A DNA stretch of 64,000 nucleotides, from positions 4,881,882 to 4,945,881 of the forward strand of contig OX442420.1 in assembly GCA_949361645.1 (NCBI GenBank), read 5' to 3'. This DNA is from Spongilla lacustris (lineage: Eukaryota > Porifera > Demospongiae > Spongillida > Spongillidae). Below, one piece after another: positions 40,475-49,730 of the stretch (within the stretch, counting starts at the first letter, position 1; every line of letters begins with the position of its first letter). A program made the position numbers and the translations under genes. Under the pieces are notes generated by a model. That model had not been told where the DNA came from. It saw only the letters and a program-made list of their open reading frames with translations, and ran no database searches.

Positions 40475-40623
40475 CTACATAGATCTGCAAGAACTAGACA
40501 GGATGAAGACGCAGTGATTCGTGATGCCTGTTGGTAGAATGTTGCCATTGCTTGGATCACCTCCAAGCTCATAAGACTTGATGTCATTGAACTCGTGTTT
40601 CTTTGTTTCTGTCACTGTGTAAT
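40475..40623 (-). CDS. Candidate terminal exon of an unidentified gene
   Basis: A strong acceptor (TTGTTTTGTTCAG) at 40624-40626 opens a frame in phase 1 that reads (D)YTVTETKKHEFNDIKSYEL, then GGDPSNGNILPTGITNHCVF, and ends at TAG after RSM. The composition looks coding, but no upstream exon could be fixed between here and the BRCA1 stop at 41282. Fragments around 40980-41030 and 41110-41180 also read as protein for 20-30 codons. I do not recognise the product. Confidence 0.3.
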
Positions 40624-41281
40624 CTGAACAAAACAATGTTTGTAATGGAATTTTAGCTTCCCACTTCATATGCTGAGACATGTGCTGTGTTGTGTGTGTG
40701 TTTGTGTGTGTGCAACACCTGCAACCCTCCACACCTCTGATGGTATCTTAATTTTGTTTGTTTGTACTAGTAACAAAGGCCCAATGTCATGAATTTTGTT
40801 TTGTGGCAAGACTTTTGCCCCATGCATGCAACCATGATAAAACTTAAATGTCATGCACATGTATCTGTGGAGGGGTAAAAATCCACACATGCCTACATGG
40901 TGTATGGGCTGATTTGCAAATATATATGTTATGCTGCATGCACCTTTCTGCAAATGCAGCTGTGACATGATCCCAGGTATTGCTGGTTGCCCTAGGGAGT
41001 GTTGAAATAATAGTTGTGTCCTGGAAGATCATAGTATGTTACTTGTGATTGTGTGGGATGGGTCAATGTGGTTGTAGCACCACTTTCGTTCCCAGACCCA
41101 TGTCATAGCAGCAGATGGAGAACATCACCACTGCAACTACAGTACAATTAGACCAGTCCAGTCATTTCACCAGTGATAATATCAATATCAATCACATCAT
41201 ACACATACAGCACACTAGCAGAGTAGTAAGAGGCGGTTCTGAACATATAGGGTTTCCAAAACTATAATGCTGGTGGTCTCA

Positions 41282-43279
41282 CTAAACAGAAGTCACACCA
41301 TATTTGCTGACCAAAAGCAACCTGTTAAGAAGCACGTTACATGTACAAACACACAACTGAGATCACATAACATAGGTCAAATGTGACGGAGCAAAGTACT
41401 TACTTATAATTTGAGAGTGAATCCATCACCCAACTGCTAACAACAACAGTGGCATCCACAAGCCCTTCTGATGGGGATGTTGTGTCACATACTACCAAAC
41501 ATGACTGAGATTGCAATAAATTTATTAATGGTTAGTTGTATTATTACTCAGTTGTTTTTAGCATACTTGTGGTTTTGACACTATTTTTCCTCCTGCCAAT
41601 ACTAAGAGGTTCGTTATTTGCTCCTTCGAAAGTGGATTACACCCTTCCATAACAAAAAAATTCATGCACGCAAACAGGCCTGCTTCCTAAATCAAATAAT
41701 ACATGTGAATACATGAGCTAGTTATTCCACCACATACCCCACCAGCAAGACTCAATCGTGCCTTTTGAGGTGCATTTACACTGTAAACGTGGTCCCCTCT
41801 CACCTCGTACATGTTCTGACCAGAAACCAAAAATAAAAAAATTACAAATGATACAAGCATACCACAGGAAGGGCCACTTGTCGCTCATTCTCTAGACTAT
41901 GTTTGATCCCTACACAGCAAGGCACACACATTTCACAAGGCGTATACATCAAAGGGAGAAAGACTCACACTGATAATCTACGATCCAGCGACCTGACGCT
42001 ATACCCTGAAGGTACTTGAATGTTCGAGTACACCTGCCGTTTTCATCTGAGTGGTATACAATAATGTTGTAGGCATCACAGCAAAGTTATGTGCAATGTT
42101 CACACTTACATGTGATTACCCTAAAATGGCTCAACAGTGCGATATCAGGCAACTTACCTACATTAACGACAATGTGGGTGGTCCTGCCATTGAAGCAAGT
42201 AGCGATGCGACCACCATGCTTCTTAGCAAATATTTTTGCTTGTTGCTATCAACAGAAAAAGTGTGCATTAACAGGCTGGTCATATGACATAAAGCACACA
42301 TTACATCACATGACATGGCTAGCTCACCAGTTGAGCCCCTGTAAGTCTTGAACCAACAAGAGATAGATGTGGTGAAGCATATGCTTGTATCTGTGTGGCT
42401 TGTGACATAGACATCTGCTCCTCCTGCTGTAGTACATGTAGATCATCCTGCGGTAACTTGCTATTCAGATGAAATTGTGTCTCCTCGACGACAGTAACAT
42501 CCTTTCCATTGCCATGTAAAGTTTATTCCACAATCATGTACAGACAGTGTGAGTGTGCATGTGGCCTCCTCATAACATTAAAGTCACACATACACAAAGT
42601 GGGGATGAGGGTGGGGGTGGGGATGGGTCCATGGGGGGGTTGGTCCATTGGGGTGAGGGGAGCACACATATCCCTAAAATAGTGGCCTACTGGATTAATA
42701 CTTGGTGTGCCTATGCATGTGGCTTCATGACTGTCGTATGCACAGGTAATTGGTGTACCTGTGGTGGGCAAAAATTAGGGTGATACACGTAGGGAGTGAT
42801 AAGCTTACAGGTACTAGTAACGTCTTCCTTCATGTCTTTCTTCACTGCTGATTCTAATGCCTTAAACGCTTCTGCAATTTCACCCAGCCTGGAACTCTCG
42901 TTGAGGCTACTGAAATGGGCCTAAACATAAATACCCTTGGCCCATTTGACGGTTAGGCCTTATAATAATATATACCGCTTCGTCACGGCCTGCTTGCAGA
43001 GAGGGCACATTGCATGCTTGCAGCTGGATATAACGGTGCATATGCAGACTCTGCAATTATAGACGATATCTCACTGATTACGCATCATGCATGCCTGCAA
43101 AACCTGCAAAACGCATGGCCACACCGCGTTGTGTACGGGTCCACGAGCAGTTCCAAGCTACATGAATTTAATATACAAAATCAAAATAATCCACGAGTAA
43201 TCGGCATCAGTTACCATATAGGACACTGCAGGTTCTTTTGCATTTCAACAATAGTGTCTTTTACCATATGACGTGCCAT
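41282..43279 (-). CDS. BRCA1: Compact BRCA1 homologue: RING plus tandem BRCT, about 362 aa
   Basis: Exons (minus): 43279-43215, 43157-43104, 43050-42976, 42909-42809, probable 42758-42691, 42501-42328, 42245-42158, 42046-41969, 41909-41863, 41815-41738, 41686-41567, 41504-41404, 41321-41282. The start gives MARHMVKDTIVEMQKNLQCP. The RING is C3HC4: C19, C22, C34, H36, C39, C42, C55, C58. After it, TKRSLNESSRL resembles human TKRSLQESTRF. BRCT1 contains TTHIVV, FKYLQGIASGRWIVDYQW; BRCT2 contains LVLAGGKIVSKPQ and SSWVMDSL. Exons of 54, 88 and 78 nt equal the human sizes, and junctions fall in the same codons and phases (RING Cys TG|C, BRCT G|AT and T|GG). BRCA1 is an E3 ubiquitin ligase subunit acting with BARD1 in DNA repair. 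The phosphopeptide Ser and Lys are kept. The huge central region and coiled coil of vertebrate BRCA1 are absent. Uncertain points: junction of exons 5 and 6, and a longer in-frame start at 43408. Confidence 0.93.
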
Positions 43280-43414
43280 TTCTCTTTTTCGCGCTCTTTT
43301 TTTTTGATTGGTCGGGAGTGCGGATTCACCATTTGAATATTGCATCATATAGTCTACAAAGCTCCAAACTACCAGTATTGTGCAACGTTGTGACCATTCA
43401 GGTGCCAAAACGCC

Positions 43415-43639
43415 ATGCTCCTTGGAAAAACTGATGAATGCAGATCGCCACGAAAAAGACAGCCCCTCCCACTACTCATGCAAAGCAGCCAGCACACTGA
43501 CAGACTGTGTCGTGCCTGGGAGGAGGAGGAGGCCAAAGGAGGGCATTATGGCAAGAGAAGCATTGTATGCTATTTAATTATGTACAGAACTTTTTTGCTT
43601 TATTCAGTGCAACATCCATGCCCAGTTGCAGTCTTGTAA
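43415..43639 (+). other. Open frame diverging from BRCA1, status uncertain
   Basis: Starting 136 bp upstream of the BRCA1 start on the opposite strand, a 74-codon frame (MLLGKTDECRSPRKRQPLPL.., ..RLCRAWEEEEAKGGHYGKRS..) looks mildly coding, with a possible donor near 43567. It could be the first exon of a divergently transcribed neighbour or chance. Apart from it and the pseudogene fragment at 43823-43960, I see nothing convincing in 43280-44461; a minus-strand AATAAA near 43600 could serve the gene at 44462-47248. Confidence 0.2.
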
Positions 43640-43822
43640 GGAAGGTTATTAAAAGCAAACTCGTACTTCTCATTACTGGTCATAAAGTTCACGTTTTCTG
43701 TATAATACCCATTGAGTGCTTGCATGGGATTAAAAGTGAATTCAGCTTGTCCCATTGTGATCTCAAGTCAAAGCCAACAATATGTTGCATGCAACTCAAA
43801 TGAAAATGGGGTTTACTGAAGG

Positions 43823-43960
43823 TTATGGGCTGCCTGCAGAATGTAGAGAGGTGCCATCAGCAGAACTGGCCTCAGTGACCACCTGACATGTCCCTCTTGG
43901 TGGAGTATCCGCACTTTCTCTAACATGCAGGCTTCCGAAGAGACGAGACTTATAAAGAAA
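43823..43960 (-). pseudogene. Partial duplicate of the DUF7869-like gene
   Basis: The minus-strand peptide VTEASSADGTSLHSAGSP matches residues around 760-778 of the intact gene (ITEASSAGGTSLQSGDSELP). The surrounding DNA aligns with 44925-45035 (CAGAGAGGTGCCA.., GTCCCTCTTGG..), with an internal deletion and frameshifts. It is a short degenerate piece, 0.5 kb beyond the stop of the intact gene, left by an old partial duplication. Confidence 0.75.
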
Positions 43961-44461
43961 AAAACTACAATGTTGGCCTGTAGCCAATCTGATTGTGGAA
44001 GGCAGTATGACAAAGTGACAATAGAGAGAAGTGCTATTAAATTTTTGGCTTATACACATACACGTACCAATAAGTGTACAGGAATGCTCGTGGGTATTTT
44101 CAAGCAGATACTGAGGACAATTAACCTTAAGATCCAAATTGGACCACTACATACACTGTACACATAATGGCAGATGAACGGTGACACCTAGTTGTAGATT
44201 TAAAATGCCACATGCCTATGTGGCAAGTTTTAATAGGAACTGTTTTATGAAAAAACTATTTTTGCAGTCAAATCAAACACAACAGAGTCACCTACGGTAC
44301 ACATGAAATACACCCCACAGCACTCTAAAGCACATGCATGTGTGGTGTCAGCAAAGCACCTCACAACACCTAGACGGGTTCGCCAAAGGTACACATGGCA
44401 CGCAAAATACTAGCAGCTAGCAATACATACTCTCTGTGTTGAGGACCAGCCTTCATCATCC

Positions 44462-47248
44462 TCACAAGCTATGGTTCTTCTTTCTGTGAGTGCACAGTGC
44501 AGCATTGCTTCCATACTTTAGGCCACACTCCGTGCAGCAGAACTTTCGTTCAGCTTCTGTTAATTGCCTGCGTTTGCGCTTAGGTCGAACCTGGCTAGCT
44601 TCTCCTTCATCATGGGAGCTGTCAACAGCCACTGGCAGTGCATCACCTGTGACACCACTTGTGCCACCACCTGATCCATCACCTGTGACAGGAGGCATTG
44701 TGTGGTTTCTCTTCCTGTGCAGGGACAGGGCATTGTAGCTGGCATACTCATTGCCACATACTGAACACTTGAATGCATAGATGAGCTCAGACCTGGTCCT
44801 ACGTTTCCTCTTCAGAGACCCAGAACCACCATTGCCGGCACCTGAATTCTCAGGCATGAGGACATGGACCTCCCCATCAGTGGGAGTGTTAGGGATAGTA
44901 GCTGAAGATCCTGGCAGCTCACTGTCTCCTGACTGCAGAGAGGTGCCACCAGCAGAGCTGGCCTCAGTGATCCCCTGGGGCCTCGGACAGACATTGTCCC
45001 TCTTGGTTGGGTCATGGACGTACTCCCTCACTTTTTCAAACAGGTACTGCGACCGCTGGAGGGACAACCCTTTTGGCTTTATAACAGGTGGCAATAATTG
45101 GTGCTGAAAGGCATTCCGGATGTCTTCCACTTTCACACCAGTCCTGAGCATGTTGACCTTGGTGGGATTAGTGTCTGATGGCATGGCCCTCATCTCCATT
45201 ACACCGGGGTGCTCCCTGTCAAATTCAAATGTATGGGAGCGCCCAAAGGCACTCAGAGGCTCAAACCACTGGCCCAAGAAGACGTTCCAATCATAAAATA
45301 GCCAGTTCTGGTATAGCTGTGGCACGCATTCAACATCCTGGCCACTTTTGCATACACATTTGACAAGGTCTGCCATGTCGTCTATGTGATCCTGTCGTTG
45401 GTAGTGCTTCTTGAAGAGCCCAAAATAGGAGTCTGGCCGAAACTTGGTATGCCCAGGTAGCATGAAGTTCAGCTGAATCCTGTCGTGCAGACCAGTTATC
45501 ACCCTCCAGGCCATGTACCACAGCATGGTGGTGTTTTTGTTCTGCCCAGTACAGTTGTCTGCCTGTAGGGTTACATTCCTCTCTCCCAGTCCATGCAGGT
45601 GGAAAAAGGCATGCACCAGGCTGACCACCACCACGGCCCCCTTGCCCACATGCTCTGCCTCGTCTATCAGGAAGAACACCTGACGACACAATGGCTCACA
45701 GCACACTCCAAAAACATGGACCTTGCGAGCTGTCCTGAAGTAAAAGGTTCCCCTCTGTTGGGAGCTGTAGGGGAGGGACACCTGCTGGCAGTAATCAAAG
45801 GAATACTGCATGCAGAGATCCAAGTAGGCATAGGAGGTGAGGGGAGACAGCTGGACCCTGGACTTCAAGTGGCTTAGGATTTGGTCTTTTTCTTTCTGTG
45901 TCTTCCCTCTCCACACTTTTTCAGCCACCTCAATATTGGCATTGTAATTCTCCCTCAGCTCCTTGGCCTTGCTGAGGTGCTGGTTGTAGCTGTCATTGAT
46001 AGCCTTGCGCTGCGCATCAGACAGGCTGTGCCGTAAGGTGACCAAAGCCTTATCACATTTGTCACACAAGTCGCTACGTGAAGCCTGAATCTTGATGTTC
46101 AGACAGTACTCACGCCACAGCCTGATGAATGTTGGATATGACACCATGTGAGGGACAGGTTGCACAGGATCAGGAGTAGGCACATTGAGCAGAGTATACT
46201 GTCTCCGTAATTGGCTCGTAAGCCGGTAAGGGCATGGTTGTTGTGTAGCTGGCAAGGCCCTCCTGGACTCGACCTCCACAAGTACAGCCTGGCAGTAGTT
46301 GCGATACAAGGACTTCATGGTATGACTACTCTCCAGCAAAAAGTCCCTGGTTTTGCCCTGCAGTCGACCAGGGTCAGGTAGGGCATGAGCTGCAGCATAG
46401 TTTTTGATAAACTTGACCACTGTCAGCTTATCCAATTGAGATAGGGCATTGTGGGGTGCCCTGCCACTGTTGCCATGGGCATTTGGGACAATATCTGAGC
46501 CAGAGCACACCTCCTGCTTCCAGCGCTGTAGTGTACGGCAAGTAATATCAGCAACAGCACAGAAGGCCGTCTTGCATATGGGGGTAGACCAGTCAAGGTG
46601 ATAATGGAAACCCGAGTTGTCTTGAACTAGAGCCAGCATTCCAAGAACAACAGCCTTTCTGGTTTTCTTGTCCAATGCAGCCAAGGAATGTGCTCTAATT
46701 TGGGCCAAGTCAGCAGACTTAATTAGACAGTTGTGTTTGCAGCATCCTCCTCTGGTAAGGAAGCCATTGAGTACATTACTTATCCCCTCATCACCACCAT
46801 CACCATGATCACTTTCATCACCATCACTGCTACCCCAATCACGTTGGCTACCATCACTGCTATCTCCATCACCTCGATCACTATCGTCACCATCACTGCT
46901 ACCCCCATCACCACTATCATCACCTTCGCCACCACTTACATCCCTACAACCAGAGCTACGACCACCATAACTGCAAAAATCGTCCACACACCCATACCTA
47001 GCGTAACCTCCACAGACGCTGGTTTCACTTTCACCACCATCCCCATCGTTCTCATTTTCTCCAACCTCTCCAATCCGCTCCGATTCTTGCACGTCATCGT
47101 CGCCGTGCGAGGTGAGCTCTCCGTCGCTCGAGTCAAGTACTTCCATATCATCCATGCAAGTATTAACACGCGGAAAATCACGTGAAAGTGTACGCAAATT
47201 GGCCTTCGGTAGGATTGTTTGTGTACCGCCTTTCTCATGGTTGCACAT
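44462..47248 (-). CDS. DUF7869-like protein with C-terminal C2H2 zinc fingers; candidate transposase (928 aa)
   Basis: One uninterrupted 2787-nt frame. Residues 35-155 are acidic and low in complexity (DGD/SDG repeats). Residues about 195-245 include an HTH-like stretch ending CRTLQRWKQEV. A CDKCD pair is at 395-399. The core (about 465-670) carries SFDYCQQVSLP (D485), FGVCCEPLCRQ, the signature LQADNCTGQNKN (D564) and MLPGHTKFRPDSYFG (D606). This set of motifs is typical of the DUF7869 family found in many invertebrate genomes, for which an RNase H-like, transposase-related fold is plausible; the catalytic triad is inference. Basic stretches (LKRKRRTRS, RPKRKRRQL) precede two C2H2 fingers (C828/C831/H844/H849 and C905/C908/H921/H926). 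An alternative start at M32 has a better context. The gene lies just inside the right TIR of element B and is transcribed away from it. Confidence 0.88.
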   Translation of the reverse strand: MCNHEKGGTQTILPKANLRTLSRDFPRVNTCMDDMEVLDSSDGELTSHGDDDVQESERIGEVGENENDGDGGESETSVCGGYARYGCVDDFCSYGGRSSGCRDVSGGEGDDSGDGGSSDGDDSDRGDGDSSDGSQRDWGSSDGDESDHGDGGDEGISNVLNGFLTRGGCCKHNCLIKSADLAQIRAHSLAALDKKTRKAVVLGMLALVQDNSGFHYHLDWSTPICKTAFCAVADITCRTLQRWKQEVCSGSDIVPNAHGNSGRAPHNALSQLDKLTVVKFIKNYAAAHALPDPGRLQGKTRDFLLESSHTMKSLYRNYCQAVLVEVESRRALPATQQPCPYRLTSQLRRQYTLLNVPTPDPVQPVPHMVSYPTFIRLWREYCLNIKIQASRSDLCDKCDKALVTLRHSLSDAQRKAINDSYNQHLSKAKELRENYNANIEVAEKVWRGKTQKEKDQILSHLKSRVQLSPLTSYAYLDLCMQYSFDYCQQVSLPYSSQQRGTFYFRTARKVHVFGVCCEPLCRQVFFLIDEAEHVGKGAVVVVSLVHAFFHLHGLGERNVTLQADNCTGQNKNTTMLWYMAWRVITGLHDRIQLNFMLPGHTKFRPDSYFGLFKKHYQRQDHIDDMADLVKCVCKSGQDVECVPQLYQNWLFYDWNVFLGQWFEPLSAFGRSHTFEFDREHPGVMEMRAMPSDTNPTKVNMLRTGVKVEDIRNAFQHQLLPPVIKPKGLSLQRSQYLFEKVREYVHDPTKRDNVCPRPQGITEASSAGGTSLQSGDSELPGSSATIPNTPTDGEVHVLMPENSGAGNGGSGSLKRKRRTRSELIYAFKCSVCGNEYASYNALSLHRKRNHTMPPVTGDGSGGGTSGVTGDALPVAVDSSHDEGEASQVRPKRKRRQLTEAERKFCCTECGLKYGSNAALCTHRKKNHSL

Positions 47249-47900
47249 CTATAATATTACAACAATTCGCATGCAGCAATACTGTATTCGGCTACCCTGA
47301 GATTGCCCTTTACATAAATATTACAAAAGACTAGGCGCGTAGGCTGAATGTTTCGCGGAAGACGTTACTTGGAAAGTGACAATGGTAAGTTTTGGTTCTG
47401 CATAAACCGGCGTTACCCTGCGGAGCGAAAATTGCTTCGTTCAGCATCTAATGGTTCTAATCGTTTGTTATAAATGTTTTTCCATGTAGGTCGATCTGTC
47501 TAACGTCTTACATGCTCAGCAACGCTCTCGATGTGTAACAGCATTTGATACGTGCATAAAAAAATTTAAAAAAAAAACACACACACAGTGCATTCATTAC
47601 AGCCCCATCCAAGCTAAATGGTACGAAACTAGCGGGAGATATATATGCTTTAAAACCGAATATCGTATCAGTAGTTGATGTACGGATACCGATTGAGGCA
47701 ATGCCGACACTCCTGAGTGCAGGGAGATACTCGGGTTTGGAACCCCTGGAGGTAACAACTCCTGTATACGTATTTTCCACAGGGAGTGGATTTAATTAAG
47801 AGGCACTATTCGAATTTTACATAGAGACATGATGTGGTGAAAATGGGAAGTCGACAACATTCACCGCTACGCTATAAACCTTGAAGCGAAATGAAATAAA
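47249..47900. other. Upstream region of the DUF7869-like gene, no gene seen
   Basis: About 650 bp between the start codon and the right TIR of element B. It presumably holds the promoter. No TATA box or repeated motif stands out; an A-rich run (47560-47575) and CACACACAC follow. A 90-codon minus-strand frame here (47508-47780) has no recognisable feature. Confidence 0.4.
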
Positions 47901-47904
47901 CAAT

Positions 47905-48407
47905 TCGGGTCCCCAGACTATTTAATACGCAATAAATCACGTGATAACATTGCTCCCAGCCCACTGTCAGGATGTAGTTGAATATTCATGTACTCCTGGG
48001 TATGGAAGCAGTTTCATCCTCATGTAAAGGCGCGATTCAAGCGGGAAACGTGCGCTTACTTTGTAAAGCTGTATCTCCGTAACGGATTACATAAAAATTA
48101 ACGAACAGAACAAATCGATAGGTATAGGACCTCTGTACCTACAAACCGAATTTGAAGCGATTTGATTACTCCTACCTAAAGTTATGGTGGGTTTTAACCC
48201 GGTCGGGTATCGAACATTGCAATACTGGCATGGAGCAAGTGCAAGACTCCAAAATGTAATTTATTATAGAGAAATGGTGTAGTATGAACTGTTGAAAATA
48301 GGAAGTCGATAGCGTTTCGCGTTCGGAAGATATAGCGATTCAAACAAGAAGCATTTTTATAACATTATAATGTTATAAAAGTCGGACATTTTCGCGGAAA
48401 CTGTCCC
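47905..48407 (-). repeat. Element B right terminal inverted repeat
   Basis: Reverse partner of 32878-33440; similarity fades inside about 47905. It ends at GTCCC 48407 and is separated from the C terminus by 26 bp of TTATATATATAATTATAATA-like DNA. Confidence 0.88.
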
Positions 48408-48433
48408 TTATATATATAATTATAATATTATAT

Positions 48434-49035
48434 GGGACAGTTTCCGAGAAAATTGCGCTTCGTATATATATATATAAAATGTTACAAAAATGCTTCTCGT
48501 TTGAATCGCTATATCTTCCGAACGGTTAACGCTATCAACTTCCTATTTTCAGCACTTTATACTACACCATTTCCCTATGAAAAAATACATTTTGGAGTCT
48601 TGCACTTGCTCCGTGCCAGTATTGCAACGTTCGATACCCCGCCGGGTTCAAACCCGCCATAACTTTCTGTACGAGTAATCAAATCGCTTCAGATTCGGTT
48701 TGTAGGTAGAAAGGTCATATACCTATCGATTTGTTCTGTTCGTTAATTTTTATGTCATCCGTTACGGAGATACAGCGGTGCAAAGTTGGTACACTTTTCC
48801 CGCTCGAATCGCGCCGTTGTACGTACGCGAACCGCTTCCATTCACCGAAGCACATGAATATTCAACTACATCCTGTGGGCTGGGACATTTATAACGACCA
48901 CCCCACCCACTACCATAGTCTGGGGACCTAGCTGAATTGTTTCCTGCAGAAGAAGCTTTGCGCTTCAAGTTTTAGACGTTGACTTGAGCGTATGATTTCG
49001 AACGGTGCGAAGACGACAAGATATAAGATCAATCC
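48434..49035 (+). repeat. Element C left terminal inverted repeat
   Basis: Begins GGGACAGTTTCCGAGAAAAT, with the family landmarks. It is nearly identical in reverse to 60808-61385. Confidence 0.9.
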
Positions 49036-49722
49036 GACGAAGTAGTTTGAGAGCGGTAGCGATTGAAGGCAGATGATATAGCTGTGGAGCAGGCAGACGA
49101 GTATTGGATCCCAGAGTGGACAGCTGTGGAGTATGGCAGATAGCTGCGGAGCAAACAGTGGAGTAACTGCATGTGACCAGTACGCGGAGTGGACTTTACG
49201 GCAGACAGCAGTGGAATGAGCACTACAGCAGACGAAACCTAAGGCAGGCAGGCAGGCAGGCAGGCAGGCAGCTATGTAATGGACCCCAAAGGGAAAAGTT
49301 CATAACTATACTATCAACAAAGCCAGGCACAGCTGTGGAATGGATTCCACAGTGGAATCCAGAGTGCAGTAACCAGCTGTAGAGATGGCAGGCAGATAGG
49401 TGTACAGTGGAACAACTACCAACTAGTGTGGAGTGGACCATATAGTAGACAATACATGTAGGTAGTGGACCCTACGGCAGACATCAACACTGTACTGTAT
49501 GGTAAGGACTCTACTGCAGACATCTATACTGTATTGAGTGGACCCTACTGAGTGGACACTGCGGCAGACAACGGAATGGATCATATGGCAGGCAGACAAC
49601 TGTAGATCGGACCATATGGTAGAACCTCACAGCAGTGGACACTGACAGCTGAGAAGCAGGCAGACAAGTATGTAACTTTGCAAGCAGTTGTGGAGTGCAC
49701 TCTATAGCTATTCCTTACAGTG
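49036..49722. repeat. Element C left subterminal degenerate repeat
   Basis: Irregular short repeats of the type GGCAGACARCTGTGGAGTGG-like text, a (GGCA)n run at 49242-49271 and one unit of the element B 20-bp repeat near 49120. The mirror is 57455-59195. The stretch GGCAGACAGCAGTGGAATGA at 49200-49222 is shared with element B near 40390. Confidence 0.75.
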
Positions 49723-49730
49723 ATCAGTGT

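Larger units (their letters stand above)
32878..48407. mobile_element. Giant long-TIR element B (15.5 kb) containing BRCA1-like and DUF7869-like genes
   Basis: Left end GGGACAGTTTCCGCG at 32878, right end CGCGGAAACTGTCCC at 48407, flanked by TTAT at 32874-32877 and 48408-48411. TTAT is not palindromic, so this match is the best of the three target-duplication cases. The TIRs are about 500-560 bp. Unlike A and C, only the left side carries the minisatellite. The interior (40340-47900) holds a candidate terminal exon, a compact BRCA1 homologue and a DUF7869-like protein with zinc fingers, all on the minus strand. If the last is the transposase, B would be the autonomous member. The alternative is that two TIR-bearing insertions flank ordinary host DNA. 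Confidence 0.55.
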
